From Ailurus styani (lineage: Eukaryota; Chordata; Mammalia; Carnivora; Ailuridae), in contig LNAC01000734.1 of assembly GCA_002007465.1 (NCBI GenBank), positions 467,802-531,801 of the forward strand: 64,000 bases of DNA, in the 5' to 3' direction. The notes under the pieces are model-generated. The model did not search any database and was not told the DNA's origin. It saw nothing but the letters and a program-made list of their open reading frames with translations. Made by a program: the position numbers and the translations under genes. Positions 1 to 10,975 of the stretch are shown one piece after another (the stretch's first letter is position 1; every line of letters begins with the position of its first letter).

Positions 1-298
1 CTGTTGTATGGATTTTGAAATCGACCTTTTAAATGACTTATCTTACCAATTACATTATTTGGGGAATTAATTCTCTTTCAGTTTTTAAGTAGAAAAGCAT
101 ATTGTCTACAGTTAATAGTAATTTAATTCCCTTCTTCTCTTACATATTCCTACATTTTTCTTTCCTTAAAATATTTTTGATAATTTTAAAATTCAGAACT
201 TTAACGGATTTTCAAAATTATTTTCCTTTTGTTTTGTGTGAAATGCAATTTTAAAGTCCAAGACTTCAAGTTCTCCTTAAATTCTTTAATTTATAAAA
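1..298. other. AT-rich flank, possible antisense L1 fragment
   Basis: No gene is visible. Bases about 60-200 loosely resemble the antisense of an L1 ORF2 segment just around the reverse transcriptase box (a 'gcatattgtctacagttaat' stretch followed by pyrimidine-rich sequence). The match is weak, so it could equally be plain AT-rich intergenic DNA. Confidence 0.35.
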
Positions 299-308
299 TT
301 TTGATTAC

Positions 309-722
309 TGGGGTGCCTGGGTGGCTCAATCAGCTAAGCACCTGACTTCAGCTGGGGTCATGATCTTGGGGTCCTGGGAATGAACCCCACATCTCTCAGT
401 AGAGACTCTGCTTTTCCCTCTCCCTCTCCCTCTGTCTCTCCCTCTTCCCATGCTCTCTCTTAATCCATCTTTAAAATAAATAAATAAAAATCTTTTTTTT
501 TTAAGATTTTGTTTATTTATTTGACAGAGAGATACACAGCAAGAGAAGGAACACCAGCAGGGGGAGTGGGAGAGGGAGAAGCAGGCTTTCCCACACAGCA
601 GGGAACCCAGTGAGGGGCTCGATCCCAGGACTCCCAGGACGCTGGGATCATGACCTGAGCCGAAGGCAGACTCTTAACGAGTGAGCCACCCAGGTGCCCC
701 AAAATAAAAATCTTTAAAAATT
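309..722 (+). mobile_element. CAN SINE, split by a nested SINE
   Basis: A tRNA-derived carnivore SINE. The head 'gggtgcctgggtggctcaat' holds the A-box-like segment and is followed by a CT-rich middle and an (AAATA)n AATCTT tail. The tail is interrupted by a reverse-oriented SINE at 495-701 and resumes after it. The direct repeat ttttgattac (299-308 and 723-732) is its target duplication. It lacks the GTGGGTTAAAGCC head, so it belongs to an older carnivore subfamily. Confidence 0.93.
495..701 (-). mobile_element. CAN SINE, nested in the tail of another SINE
   Basis: On the plus strand it runs from poly-T and 'aagattttgtttatttattt' to 'gagccacccaggtgcccc', the reverse complement of the SINE head. 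The 13-bp direct repeat aaataaaaatctt (482-494 and 702-714) shows it landed in the A-rich tail of the copy at 309. Confidence 0.95.
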
Positions 723-734
723 TTTTGATTACAT

Positions 735-898
735 GTGCCTGGGTAGCTCAGTCGGTTAAGTGGCTACCTTCGACTCAGGTCCTGGGATTGATCCCCACCT
801 TGGGCTCCCTGCTTAGCAGGGAATCTGCTTCTCCCTCTCCCCCACTTGTGCTCTCTTACTCTCTCTCTCTCAAATAAATAAAGGAAATCTTAAAAAAA
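735..898 (+). mobile_element. CAN SINE, shortened
   Basis: Starts at 'tgcctgggtagctcagtcgg', about two bases after the right target duplication of the SINE at 309, and ends in an AAATAAATAAAGGAAATCTT poly-A tail. The middle is shorter than in full copies. With its two neighbours it makes a three-SINE cluster within 600 bp. Confidence 0.92.
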
Positions 899-1024
899 AT
901 TTATTACTATTAATTATTGATTATTGTTTATTTCCCATATACTCTGATTACCCTTCCAGCCCGCCAGCCTCCTGCAGAAATTATACTACATGCATAGCCA
1001 TCTCTTAGTGTTTCTCTTGGGTCT

Positions 1025-1217
1025 TTTTTTTGTTTGTTTTCTTTTTTAAGAGAATTTTTATTTATTTATTTGACAGAGAGAGAACACAAGCAGAGGGAGA
1101 AGGAGAAGCAGGCTCCCCGCTGAACATGAAACCCGATGTGGGACTCAATCCCAGGACCCTGGGATCATGACCTGAGGCGAAGGCAGTCGCCCAACCAACT
1201 GATCCATCAGGTGCCCC
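1025..1217 (-). mobile_element. CAN SINE
   Basis: Reverse-oriented copy of older type, running from poly-T at 1025 to 'catcaggtgcccc'. It is flanked by the 11-bp direct repeat ctcttgggtct (1014-1024 and 1217-1227), the expected L1-mediated target duplication. Confidence 0.94.
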
Positions 1218-1227
1218 TCTTGGGTCT

Positions 1228-1739
1228 GTTTTTGTTTGTTTGTTTCGTTGTCCATTTCCTCCCAGTTCTAATTTTTCTTAATGTATTTTCAGATCTGAGG
1301 GGCTCTGTGCAATGTGCACTTGTATCCTCATTAAGATTTTCTTTTGAAAATTGTGTTATCTTAATGCATTCTTTTTGGTAGGTCATTGTTTTCCATGATT
1401 GTTTCATTTTTCCTTGTATGTCATGTTTTCTAATAGTCAGTGGAGAGTCAAAACATTCACTACTACTCAGTGGTAATGAGGCCATACCCCCAAGGGTGTC
1501 AGTGGAGGCCATGTGGGGAGCAGTTAAAAGGGACCCCATATTTTTCAGTCTGGGTAATAGCAGCAGTGTCTCAGTGAGAAGCCAGAACTCTCACCTCTTT
1601 CCAGGACAGGAATGAGAAACTTCCCAACTCTGGTATCAACAAATACCAATGAGGAACCTGCTTTGAACCCCAACCTGGCTGTAATGAGGTGGCACTCTCT
1701 CCCTGAACTTCTCTGCAAGAATAGAGTAAGAGAAAGCCA
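1228..1739. other. No gene seen; possible upstream part of an old L1
   Basis: Short open frames occur on both strands with no recognisable domain. From about 1430 the text vaguely resembles the region upstream of ORF2 in old L1M elements, and it leads straight into the L1 that follows, so it may be the same insertion. Confidence 0.3.
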
Positions 1740-4101
1740 AATACAATAAAAGATTTAAATAAAATGAAGAGGCTAATTATACACTACCAAAAATATCCAG
1801 GTTTTAATAGGAAAATCACTGTCATACCAAGAATCAAAAAGATCTCAGAGGAAGCTATCAAACAATTATCAATATCACTATAGCCTCCTCAGACCTCAAA
1901 AGAGAAGTGAGGCAGTACTATGAATAATTCTACCCATCAGTTGGACAACTTAGATGAAATGGATCAATTCCTTGAAAGTAAAACCAACCAAAACTCACCC
2001 AATCTGAAATAGATTATTTGAATACATCTGTAACGAGTATGGAAATTGAATTCATAAATTAAAAACTAAAAATAAAAAAAAATCTTCAAGCCCAGATGGT
2101 TTCACTGGCAAATACCACCAAATGTTTAAAGAAGAAAGACTGAAAGCTTTCCCCCAAAGCACAGGAATACTTGCAAGGATGTCTGCTTTCACTAATCTCA
2201 TGCAACATAGTAGTGGAAGATTTCACAAAGGCAAGAAAAGGAAACAAAAGACATATGAATTTTAAAAATTGCTCCTATTTACATATGACATGGTTGTGTA
2301 TGTAGGAATTTCTAAGAAACTCAGTGAAAAAAAAAAATCCCTAGAACCAGTAACTGTGTTCAGCAATGTTGCAGGATACAAGATCAACAAAGAAATCAAC
2401 CATATTATCTATATTTTAACAATGAACACAAGAACACCAAAATTAAAATACAATGCCATTTATAAATGTAAATCTAACAAATCTAACAAAACACATACAG
2501 GATTTTTATGCTAAAAACTATAAAATATGGATGAAGTAAATGAAAGGTAACCTAAGTAAATGGAGAGATACACTATGTTTTAAGGATTAGAAACTCAACA
2601 CAGTAAAGATGCCAATTCTCCATGACTGATATATACATTTCACAAAATTCTTATCAAAATCCAAGCAATATTATTGCTGATATAAATAAGATTATTCTAA
2701 AATGTATGTAGAAAGGCCAATGAGCTAGGATAGCTAGAACAATTTTGAAAAATAATAACAAAGGGAGGAATTCATCTAATTTCAAAACTTATATAGCTGC
2801 AGTATTCATAACTGTAATAATGGTGAGGAATAGACACAAATCAGTAGAACAGAATAGACAACTCAGAATCAAGACACAAAAATGTGCCAAATTTCTTTTT
2901 AATAAAAGTGCAAAATTAATTCAAAAGAGGGAGGATAGCACTTTCAACAAATAGTATTGAGGCATTTGGCCTTCTTTAGGCAAACAAACAAAAACAAAAA
3001 ACCAATCACAAAAAATTAACCTTTACCTTACACAAAACTAATTCAAAATGTAACCCATAAAGCTATAAAACTTGTAGAGAAAACATAGGGGAAAAATCAT
3101 TGAGATCTAGGTGTAGGCAAAGTATTCTCAGACGTGATACCAAAAGCATGAGCCATAAAAGGAAAAACTGATAAATCGAACTTCATCACATAAAACATTT
3201 AGTTCCACAAAAGGCCCTGTAAAGAGGACAACAATACAAGCTAAAAAAAAAAGAGAAAGTATCTGCAAACCACATATCCAACACAGGACTAGTATCTAGA
3301 ATATATAAAGTACTGTTAAAACTCAACATTAAAAATAAATAAATAATTCAATTATATAAAAGACAAAATACATGGAAGGGGACATTTCATTGAAGAAGGT
3401 ATACAGATGGCAAATAAGCACATGAAAAGATGTTTGGCATCATTAGCCATTAGAGAAATGCAAATTAAACCACATCAGGATGACTACACACCTATCAGAA
3501 CAGTTAAAAAAAACAACAGTGACACCACCAAATGCTGGCAAGGGTGCAGAGGATGTGTATCAATCATACATTACTTGGGGTGATGTAAAGTGGAACAGTC
3601 ACTCTAAAAAACAGTTTGGCAGTTTGCTTAAAAATTAAGCATGCAACTATCATATGAGCCAGCAATTATGCTCCTGGGCATTTATCCCGGAAAAATGAAA
3701 ACTTATGTTAATGCAATAACCTAGATAGATCTCAAAAAAATTATATATATATGCTGAGTGAAAAAAGCCATGCCAAAATGCATCTCACCCTGTAAAATTC
3801 CATGTATTTAACATTTTGGAAATAACAACTTTATAGAGGTGGAAAACAGATTAGTAATTGCCAAGAGTTGAGTCTAGAAGTAGTTGTGGCTATAAAAGGG
3901 CAACAAAAGGGATCATTGTAATGATAGAAATGTGTACCCTGACTGCATCAATGCCCGTATCTGGTCGTGATGTTACACTAAAGTTTTGCAAGATATTACC
4001 ATCGTAGGTTACTGGGTAAAGGATACATGAAGTACTTCTGTCTTATTTCCTGCAGTTGGATGTAAACCTACAGTTATCTCAAAATAAAAAGTTTAACAAA
4101 A
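1740..4101 (+). mobile_element. LINE-1 (L1M-type), 5'-truncated and dead
   Basis: A plus-strand L1. Near 1943-2000 a broken frame resembles the 'DNLDEMDQFLE' block of ORF2, and near 2085-2110 the 'PDGFTG' block. The short frame at 2269-2514 carries 'TYDMVVYV', where the catalytic FADD box should be, then 'SNVAGYKIN'. The first aspartate context is lost and many stops occur, so no active reverse transcriptase is possible. From about 3370 it resembles the C-terminal ORF2 and 3' UTR of old mammalian L1s, ending 'tctcaaaataaaaagtttaa' and poly-A. Confidence 0.9.
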
Positions 4102-5750
4102 AATCTGAATTATAAATGATAATGAAAATGATAATTTTTCTAAAATGTCAGATAAAATGTCAGATAAAATGTATTTATCATTCAAGTCAGGATTAGTGGG
4201 AAAAAATTTCATATATTGTCTAAAAAGTCCTATCCAGTGAGTATTATCAGAAGCAGTTTACTTTTAATAATCTAAATTCATATCATATAGCCTACTAATA
4301 GATTTTGCTCATTTGGTTATAATAAGAAATTCTTTACTACACAGTCTTTCAATAATCCCCATCCATACAATGGTGTAGCTGATAATGTATTATTTATACC
4401 TAATGAGAGGAGAGAATCACTGTCCTGTATTTTTAAGTATCCCTCCTAGCTTGATATCTAAACTTTCAGAGTTACCAAAAATAAAGCTATTGGGTAAAGG
4501 AAGGGGGTGAGGTTGAAAGTGATATGATCCTTCTCTTACTCTGGTTCAAAACTTCTTTTTTTTTCCTCCATTTTATTTCATATGTTACAGCATTTTAAAT
4601 ATCAATTCTGTTTCATCTGCTAATATTACACACGAAAAACACTATTTGTCTAAGAGTACCACAAATGAAAAAAAATGATATTGCTATCCATGGGACTTCT
4701 TGTAAATTTAACCACTTGAGTGGTAACAATAAAACTAATGAATTATAGCTAATTTTTAGCTACAGCTAATAAAAATCTATAACATTCCTATAGCTTGCAA
4801 AAACACATTACTAACAACTTACTGACTAAAAATGCCTGGTGCTCCATGAGTGTAGAAAACCAAAACAAATACTAACCCAATAATGGAGAGTCACGGGAAA
4901 TGGTTGGATTTCTAAGTATGTCTAAAAAGGAAATTGTGCAAAAACATAGTTAAGATATCAGAAAGGATTGGTGGGGAATACCAAGTGAGAGAAGTGCAGA
5001 AATAACCTTCTTGTGTGTTCCAAAGAAGCAAAATTAAATTCATTTTGGTTTTCTCTAAGGGAAAAAAAATTACCATTTTGACAGAAAGCATTTATATAAA
5101 GGAATGTTATAGACATCAGCACATGGCAAAGAAAATGAAAGTGCTTTGGCTACAAGAATTTATCCTTTTGTCATCACATAAATAATCTTTGGCAAAAAAA
5201 TTATATGGTAACATTAAACCAAATGTGTATTTAAATATGGCTGTCTTATTGATGAAAATGATATAGCTATTTTCTGATAAAGCATATAAACAGAGAACGT
5301 TAATCGTATTGAACATTAAGTACAGAGAATGCAGTAATATCTTCACAATTTGTTACAAATACTCTCATTACTCTCTAACAAATACTCTCATTACGAATGT
5401 TTAAATCCTTTTCAATGATCAGCATATCAATTGCAAATCAAACTTAAGTTTCCTTCATCATCCCCTCTCTATCGTCTCTATTTCAAAATTTTGTCATGGT
5501 GTGCTGTTTTAAATTTTTCTAGCGGGATCAACTAACAAGAAAATTCAGGAATTTTTTATAATCGTGCATTATTTTCTTATTTTTGTATAAAGTTTATTTC
5601 CACTTATTTGAGAAATTCAAATATGATAAAACTATTTGAAATTTTTGTCATTTTCAAATATCTTTTACAGATTCTTTTTTACCTTTGGTTTTTAAATAAG
5701 TCAGCACCTGGCCTTCAAAACTCAAGCTTTTGCATATATATTTTTAAAAT
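4102..5750. other. Unique AT-rich DNA, no feature recognised
   Basis: I see no gene or clear transposon. Two small local duplications occur: a 12-bp unit repeated near 4140-4170, and a 17-bp direct repeat at 5355-5371 and 5378-5394. Confidence 0.5.
5355..5394. repeat. 23-bp tandem duplication (second copy partial)
   Basis: The 17 bases acaaatactctcattac occur perfectly at 5355-5371 and again at 5378-5394, an offset of 23 bp. This is a simple local duplication in otherwise unique DNA. Confidence 0.9.
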
Positions 5751-5754
5751 ACTG

Positions 5755-5910
5755 TATCGTAATAACGATGTGTGGTGACAGATGGTAGCTACACTTGCGG
5801 TGAGCACAGCATAATGTATAGAGTTGTTGAATCACTACGTTGTACACCTGAAATGAATGTAACATTGTTTGTCAACTATAGTTCCATAAAAAAAATTTTA
5901 AATAAAAAAT
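5755..5910 (+). mobile_element. Carnivore L1 3' end fragment
   Basis: The stretch containing 'gtggtgacagatggtagcta', 'gagcacagcataatgtatag' and 'gttgtacacctgaaatgaat' matches the 3' UTR end of carnivore L1 as I know it. It ends in an A-rich tail near 5890-5910. Only about 150 bp are present, so it is a heavily 5'-truncated insertion. Confidence 0.8.
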
Positions 5911-7530
5911 AAATACCATTATATTATACTGAACAATCTCTAAGCACAAGTACATAAATCTAATTTATAAGTTCTATGAAAATTACTCAAAATAGCTATA
6001 AATACAAGGATGTTCTTTTCTAAGTTATCCGTTCACATAGATTGACTAAGATACACTTATTTCAACCATAATAATGAAAAGTTCTTAAATTTTTGTCCAT
6101 GTTTTAACCAATGAAACATTTTGTATGCCCCTAATTCTATCCCTGCCTTGTATTTGGAGAACACCCATGGTCACTGAAATACCCCTAATCACCTCCAAAC
6201 CTGGTCCTAAAAAACACTCATTGTCAGTTTCCTCTCAAGTACATTAGACTAGGCTCTCAGCAGGGGAGTACATAACATCACTTTTCAGCTGGCTCATACC
6301 AACTCTTACCAAATCCTTCACCCAGCTTTACTATGTATGTAGACTCTACTTTAATGAGCAAAATGATCTTAACAATAAAGTGAAATGCCATCTATGAAAT
6401 ACAATCATTTTATTTGGTGGCCAGAAGGCAAAGCTCCAACTGGAAGTTGAAAGGTGGGGTATTATCTGTGCTTCCTAAAATGCTGAACAATAACTAGGTT
6501 TTTCTACCAAAAGATAAATCCAGAACTGAAATTCACTCTTTCTGTAGAAAATGCTCAAAGAACAAAGCACGTACACACAGGGAGAAACTGAGCCTGATTA
6601 TAGCCTCCAGAGTAAAAGGGGAAAAGAAATTCCAAATCCTGCACAAAGAAAGCATGTGCTCAGATAAGTACATAACTGTTGGCAAAAACAATTCAATCAA
6701 CCATTCTTCCTAAAATGTTTGTGTGGCTTCTGAGAAACAGGGTACTTTTCTAACAAAGATTAAGTTGCTTCCACTGTGAGTGGTACCAGCTAGTCATATC
6801 CTGACATGTTAAAAGGACAAACAGGAAGTAGGACCCACACCAAAGAAGGAAGAAAAAAAAAAAAGGAAGCACTGATGATCAAACAGCTAGTTGTTCTCAG
6901 CAGTGATTTTTTTCTTTAAATCCCCTTTTACAACTAAGCACTAGGATGACTTCTAACAACGTGCAGCAAAAACACTGCAGAAAATTGTTTACCTTGAAAC
7001 AAAAAAAAAAAAAGATCATTCATTTCAAAGCAAAACTGCGGTGCACAGCATTCTACAGCAAGACTCAAATAACCATGTAAGCATTAAGGAAGAATTCCTT
7101 TGCACAATAGGAAGAAAAAAATATTAGCTAGAGACTTCTACTTTTGGCCTACTATGGCTAAGCATGTATTAAAGGCATGAACGGAAGAAAAATTAAATAG
7201 CAGAGACCAGCAATATTTGACAAGAGCTAAATTCTTTAATCCAGTTCCTGTAAGATCCCATTTAGATTTCCACATGAGACATAAACGGCCTTGGAAATGG
7301 TTTTCAAAAATCATTAGGTCTACAAAATTTATGTACAGCTTGCAAAATTTGCATTGACCAAGTCCACATGTATCAATTCACATTTACCTCTTTTGTTCTG
7401 TCTAACCAGCTCTAACGTCTATAGTTTTTCGTGTAGTAAAAATATTCACATATAGTTTCCACACCAGGAGACAATAAATCAAAACTTTTATTATTTCAGC
7501 ATACACAAAATATGGCCTGTATTGTACATA
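5911..7530. other. Unique DNA, no feature recognised
   Basis: Low to moderate AT richness, no gene and no confidently assigned repeat. Several A-runs at about 6850 and 7001 are simple homopolymers. Divergent old repeats could be hidden here. Confidence 0.45.
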
Positions 7531-7652
7531 TTTGTACATATGAATGTGTACGTGTACATGTATGTTTACATATGAATGCATGCACGCCAATTTGTACATA
7601 TGAATGTGTACACATACATGGATGTGTACATATGAATGTGTATATGCACCAA
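7531..7652 (+). repeat. Two-copy minisatellite, about 60-bp unit
   Basis: Both copies (7531-7590 and 7591-7652) begin 'tttgtacatatgaatgtgta' and end 'gcac(g/c)ccaa' or 'gcaccaa'. They are adjacent and differ at a minority of positions. Each is itself built from shorter TGTACATATGAATG-like units. Confidence 0.85.
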
Positions 7653-7689
7653 TGTATCAGAATTTAGTACTCAAATGCAGTATAAAATA

Positions 7690-7832
7690 TGACATACTTA
7701 TATAAAACATGTGTAGATATGTTTATATATGTTTATAGTTTGTATATCATATATATATATCCAGTTTGTGTGTACACTCTATACATATATAAGAGTATGT
7801 GTGTGTATATGTATATACATATACAGAGAAGA
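7690..7832. repeat. TA/TG-rich low-complexity tract
   Basis: Runs of (TA)n, TGTGTGTA and TATACATATA follow the minisatellite. Short open frames here (Tyr/Ile/Val/Cys only) are products of the simple sequence, not genes. Confidence 0.85.
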
Positions 7833-7942
7833 CAGAGAGAGGCAGACAGAATGTGTTTATTTCTTTATTTAGTAAGATGCTCATCAAACTTCTCTATAGA
7901 CAATCATCCTACCAACATAAACATTTAAATTTTCAAGTGGTG

Positions 7943-8150
7943 GGCGCCTGGGTGGCTCAGTGGGTTAAAGCCTCTGCTTTCGGCTCAGGTCATGATCTCA
8001 GGGTCCTGGGATCGAGGCCCGCATCGGGCTCCCTGCTCANCTGCCTGCCTCTCTGCCTCCTTGTGATCTCTCTCCCACTGTGAAATGAATAAATAAAATC
8101 TTTAAAAAAAAATAAAAAAATAAAAATAAATAAAAAAAAATAAAAAAAAT
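7943..8150 (+). mobile_element. CAN SINE, recent mustelid-type, contains an N
   Basis: The head 'gcgcctgggtggctcagtgg' is followed by the GTTAAAGCC block and ends in a long A-rich tail. It is flanked by a perfect 16-bp direct repeat, aaattttcaagtggtg (7927-7942 and 8151-8166). Base 8040 is N, and the usual 'gcagggagcctgcttcctcc' part between CTGCTCA and CTGCCTGCC is absent at that point. Confidence 0.97.
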
Positions 8151-8166
8151 AAATTTTCAAGTGGTG

Positions 8167-8750
8167 ACTTGTAACTGTAGATATTTATTCTCTTGCTTCC
8201 TGACTGGTTATATATTATAAATAAATATTTATATTATTTATACATGACCTCTCCCCAGGAATAAAAATAATGAAACAATATCTTGAATTAGGTTTGGTTA
8301 ATTTTTCTGGATCAATTTCCCTTCTTTCACTCCTCTGTGAGTAAGTAGATAGAGTATACCTCCATGGGAAAAGCTAAACTTTAGCCATATTGTTCTCTAC
8401 TACTTGAGAGGTTCTAAGATTCTAAATTTATGCCAAAAACTTTGAAATCTGAAACTTCTATAAGTGGAAAAGCAATTAAGTGAACAGAATCTCAAAGGAA
8501 TTTTTTAGTAATTAAAAAATAACTTACTACCAATAGATAATATAAAAGATATGGTCTTCAGATTACTTAAGTACATTTAATGTATTACAATATTAATTTT
8601 GATACAGATAGTGAAGACCACTATCAACCAAGTGGACAGTGCTGGATTAAGAGGGGAAGATGAAAAATCCCTTAAAGTGTTTATTATATATATTTAAAAA
8701 TTACCATGAATACGTAAAGGAACACATTGTGAACACAAATAACATCTAGA
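8167..8750. other. No feature recognised
   Basis: AT-rich unique-looking sequence without a gene or clear transposon. Confidence 0.45.
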
Positions 8751-8870
8751 ATTTGAGGACTGACTTACCTTGGGTCAGCTAATATTCTAAATACTTGAAC
8801 TGCATTAACTTATTTAATTTTCACAACTTTGTGAGATGGCTACCATGTTTAAATCTATTTCAAAAGTCTA
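8751..8870 (-). mobile_element. MIR fragment
   Basis: Contains a diverged reverse-oriented MIR 3' part: 'ttaacttatttaattttcac' followed by 'aactttgtgagatggctacc'. The fit is by pattern only and the copy is short, as is usual for MIR. Confidence 0.65.
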
Positions 8871-9512
8871 TCTATACCTATATCTCAATGCCTGTACCTA
8901 CCAAATCCAGACATATTTTCCTGGATTACAGATGAATCACCCTTACTAAAGTAATAGCATACACTCTTACCCTCTAGTTCCTGAAATTTTAATAAACATG
9001 CTAGCTAAGGGGTAGATATTATATAACTGTTCATCTAAGTGTGGTAGCTGCCTCTGAATTTAGTCTGGACATATTTAGAGTGAACAATCTGACTGGTTTG
9101 GACATACGTATATGCCTGTAAAAACATCATTGTAGTCAAAACAATAAACATCCCTCACCTCCAAAATTGTCTCATGTCCCTTAGAGTTTTTGCCTCCCAC
9201 TGCTTCTTGCCCACCCATCCACAGCCTACTACTTATTTGCTCTCTATCACAATTCCATCAGTCTTTTTAATTTTTGATATTTTGATAGGCAGGTAGTGAT
9301 ACCTCATTATGGTTTCACTTTGCATTTCCCAAACAACAAAGGATGTTGAACATCATTTCATACACATACATGCTATTTATGTATCTGCAAAGTGTCCAGT
9401 GAAAACTTTTTTCCTCTTCTAATTGGGTTTATTTTTGAGTTTTTTGAATATATATATTCACTCATATATGAAAATATATATACATATATATTCATTCATG
9501 TATGTATATATA

Positions 9513-9890
9513 GTCCATCTTAGTCTTCTTGGGCTGCTCTAAGAAAATATGATAGATGGGGGTGGCTAAAATAGAAATTTATTTCTCATGGTTCTGGAGG
9601 TGGGAAGTCCAAGTTCAAGATTCTGGAGAGGTGCCATTCCAAGTGAAAGCTCTCTTTCTGACTTGCATATGGTCATCTTCTCCCTATGTCCTTACAAGGC
9701 CTTGCTTGTGCAGTGAGAGAGCTTTCTCTTCCTCTCCTACATGACCACTAATCCTATCAGGAGGACCTACCCTTATGACCTAATCTAACTCTAATTCCCT
9801 CCTAAAGTCCCTACCTCCAAATACCATCACAACGGGACTTACAACTTCAACACATGAATTTGGAAGGACACAAACACTTAGTCTGTAACA
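9513..9890 (-). mobile_element. MLT1-type LTR (ERVL-MaLR)
   Basis: Antisense MLT1 LTR, recognised from 'gggctgctctaagaaaatat', 'aaatttatttctcatggttc', 'tggaggtgggaagtccaagt', a 'cctaatctaactctaattcc' stretch and a final 'acacaaacacttagtctgta'. It is about 378 bp, near full LTR length, with no internal retroviral sequence, so it is a solitary LTR. Confidence 0.88.
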
Positions 9891-10040
9891 ATTTGTACCC
9901 AGAACTTTATATATTCTGGATGCAAGGCTTTTTCAGGTAGATATTTATTCCAGTCCATGGCTACTAGTCTTCTCTTCATTTATCAGTCTTTGAAGAGTAG
10001 AAGTTATTAAGGTTCATGAAGTCCAATTTCTACATTTTTT

Positions 10041-10233
10041 TAAAAGATTTTATTTTTATTTATTTATTTGATAGAGAGAGATCACAAGTAGGCAGAGAGG
10101 CAAGCAGAGAAAGAGGAGGAAGCAGGCTCTCCGCTGAGCAGAAAGCCCAATGCAGGGCTCGATCCCAGGACCCTGAGATCGTGACCTGAGCTGAAGGCAG
10201 AGGCTTTAACCCACTGAGCCACCCAGGTGCCCC
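10041..10233 (-). mobile_element. CAN SINE, recent mustelid-type
   Basis: Reverse copy from 'ttttaaaagattttattttt' to 'ccacccaggtgcccc', with the GGCTTTAACCCAC head block. The direct repeat tctacatttttt (10029-10040 and 10234 onward) flanks it. It is inserted in the minus-strand L1. Confidence 0.95.
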
Positions 10234-10400
10234 TCTACATTTTTTTTATTATCTTTTTTGGTGTCATTGTAAGAAATCTTTGCCCAACTAAAAATCTCAG
10301 AAGTTTTCTCTTATGTTTTCTCCTGACCCACTACATGGACTTTTAATCTATTTAGGACTTTAGATTGAAGAAGTAGTATGGCCTACTATTATATACTTTG

Positions 10401-10558
10401 GTTTCATCTTAGCAAGCAAAGGACTTTTAAATTCATTACCATTTCTGTGAATTAATGGTATGTCAGAACCGTAAAGATTAGGTCAGTCATTAAACCGCCA
10501 CTTTAAGTGTGGATCATGTGAGAGCAGTTGTATTTCAGAGGAAATAACATCTATGTTT
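10401..10558. other. No feature recognised
   Basis: A short unique-looking spacer between the L1 and the next SINE. Confidence 0.4.
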
Positions 10559-10572
10559 AAAAATACATTATG

Positions 10573-10765
10573 GGGGAATCTGGGTGGCTCAGTTGGTTAA
10601 GCATCTGCCTTCTCCTCATGTCATGATCCTGGAATTCCAGGATCAAACCTCAGTCAAATTCCCTGCTCACCAGGGAGTCTGGTTCTCCCTCTGCCCCTCA
10701 CCCTGCTCATGTTCTCTCTCACTCTTTCCATCTCTCTCTCAAATAAATAAATACATAAAATCTTG
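10573..10765 (+). mobile_element. CAN SINE, older type
   Basis: The head 'gggaatctgggtggctcagt' is diverged at its start, and the tail is AAATAAATAAATACATAAAATCTTG. The flanking repeat aaaaatacattatg (from 10559, and again near 10768-10780) is its target duplication. Its tail plus the downstream flank was later duplicated in tandem at 10745-10902. Confidence 0.93.
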
Positions 10766-10902
10766 AAAAAATACATTATGCTTCTATAGCATATATTAAT
10801 CATAATCTTATGAAGTCAGAATAAAATAAATACATAAAATCTTTTAAAAATACATTATGCATCTATAGCATATATTAATCATAATCTTATGAAGTCAGAA
10901 TA
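10745..10902. repeat. 79-bp tandem duplication
   Basis: Two adjacent 79-bp units, 10745-10823 and 10824-10902, differ at three positions by my count. Each starts 'aaataaatacataaaatctt' and ends 'cttatgaagtcagaata'. The unit joins the SINE tail to unique flanking DNA, so the duplication happened after the SINE inserted. Confidence 0.95.
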
Positions 10903-10975
10903 ATAGATTTTATTTGGAAAAAATTCTTATTTAACAAATATTTATTTATTATCTACCTATTTATCTATTATCTAC

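Larger units (their letters stand above)
9060..10400 (-). mobile_element. Old L1 in three pieces, split by an LTR and a SINE
   Basis: Antisense L1 3' UTR text, including 'ttcactttgcatttcccaaa' and 'ggatgttgaacatcatttca', runs from about 9060 to 9512. It continues as antisense ORF2-end or 3' UTR sequence at 9891-10040 ('gaagtccaatttctaca') and 10234-10400 ('ctttgcccaactaaaaatct'). The breaks are an MLT1 LTR at 9513-9890 and a SINE at 10041-10233, both younger than the L1. An AT tract occupies 9445-9512. Confidence 0.75.

Noticed and set aside
1207..1539. 110-codon minus-strand frame
   Set aside because: It starts in unassigned DNA, ends in SINE flank and has no recognisable domain.
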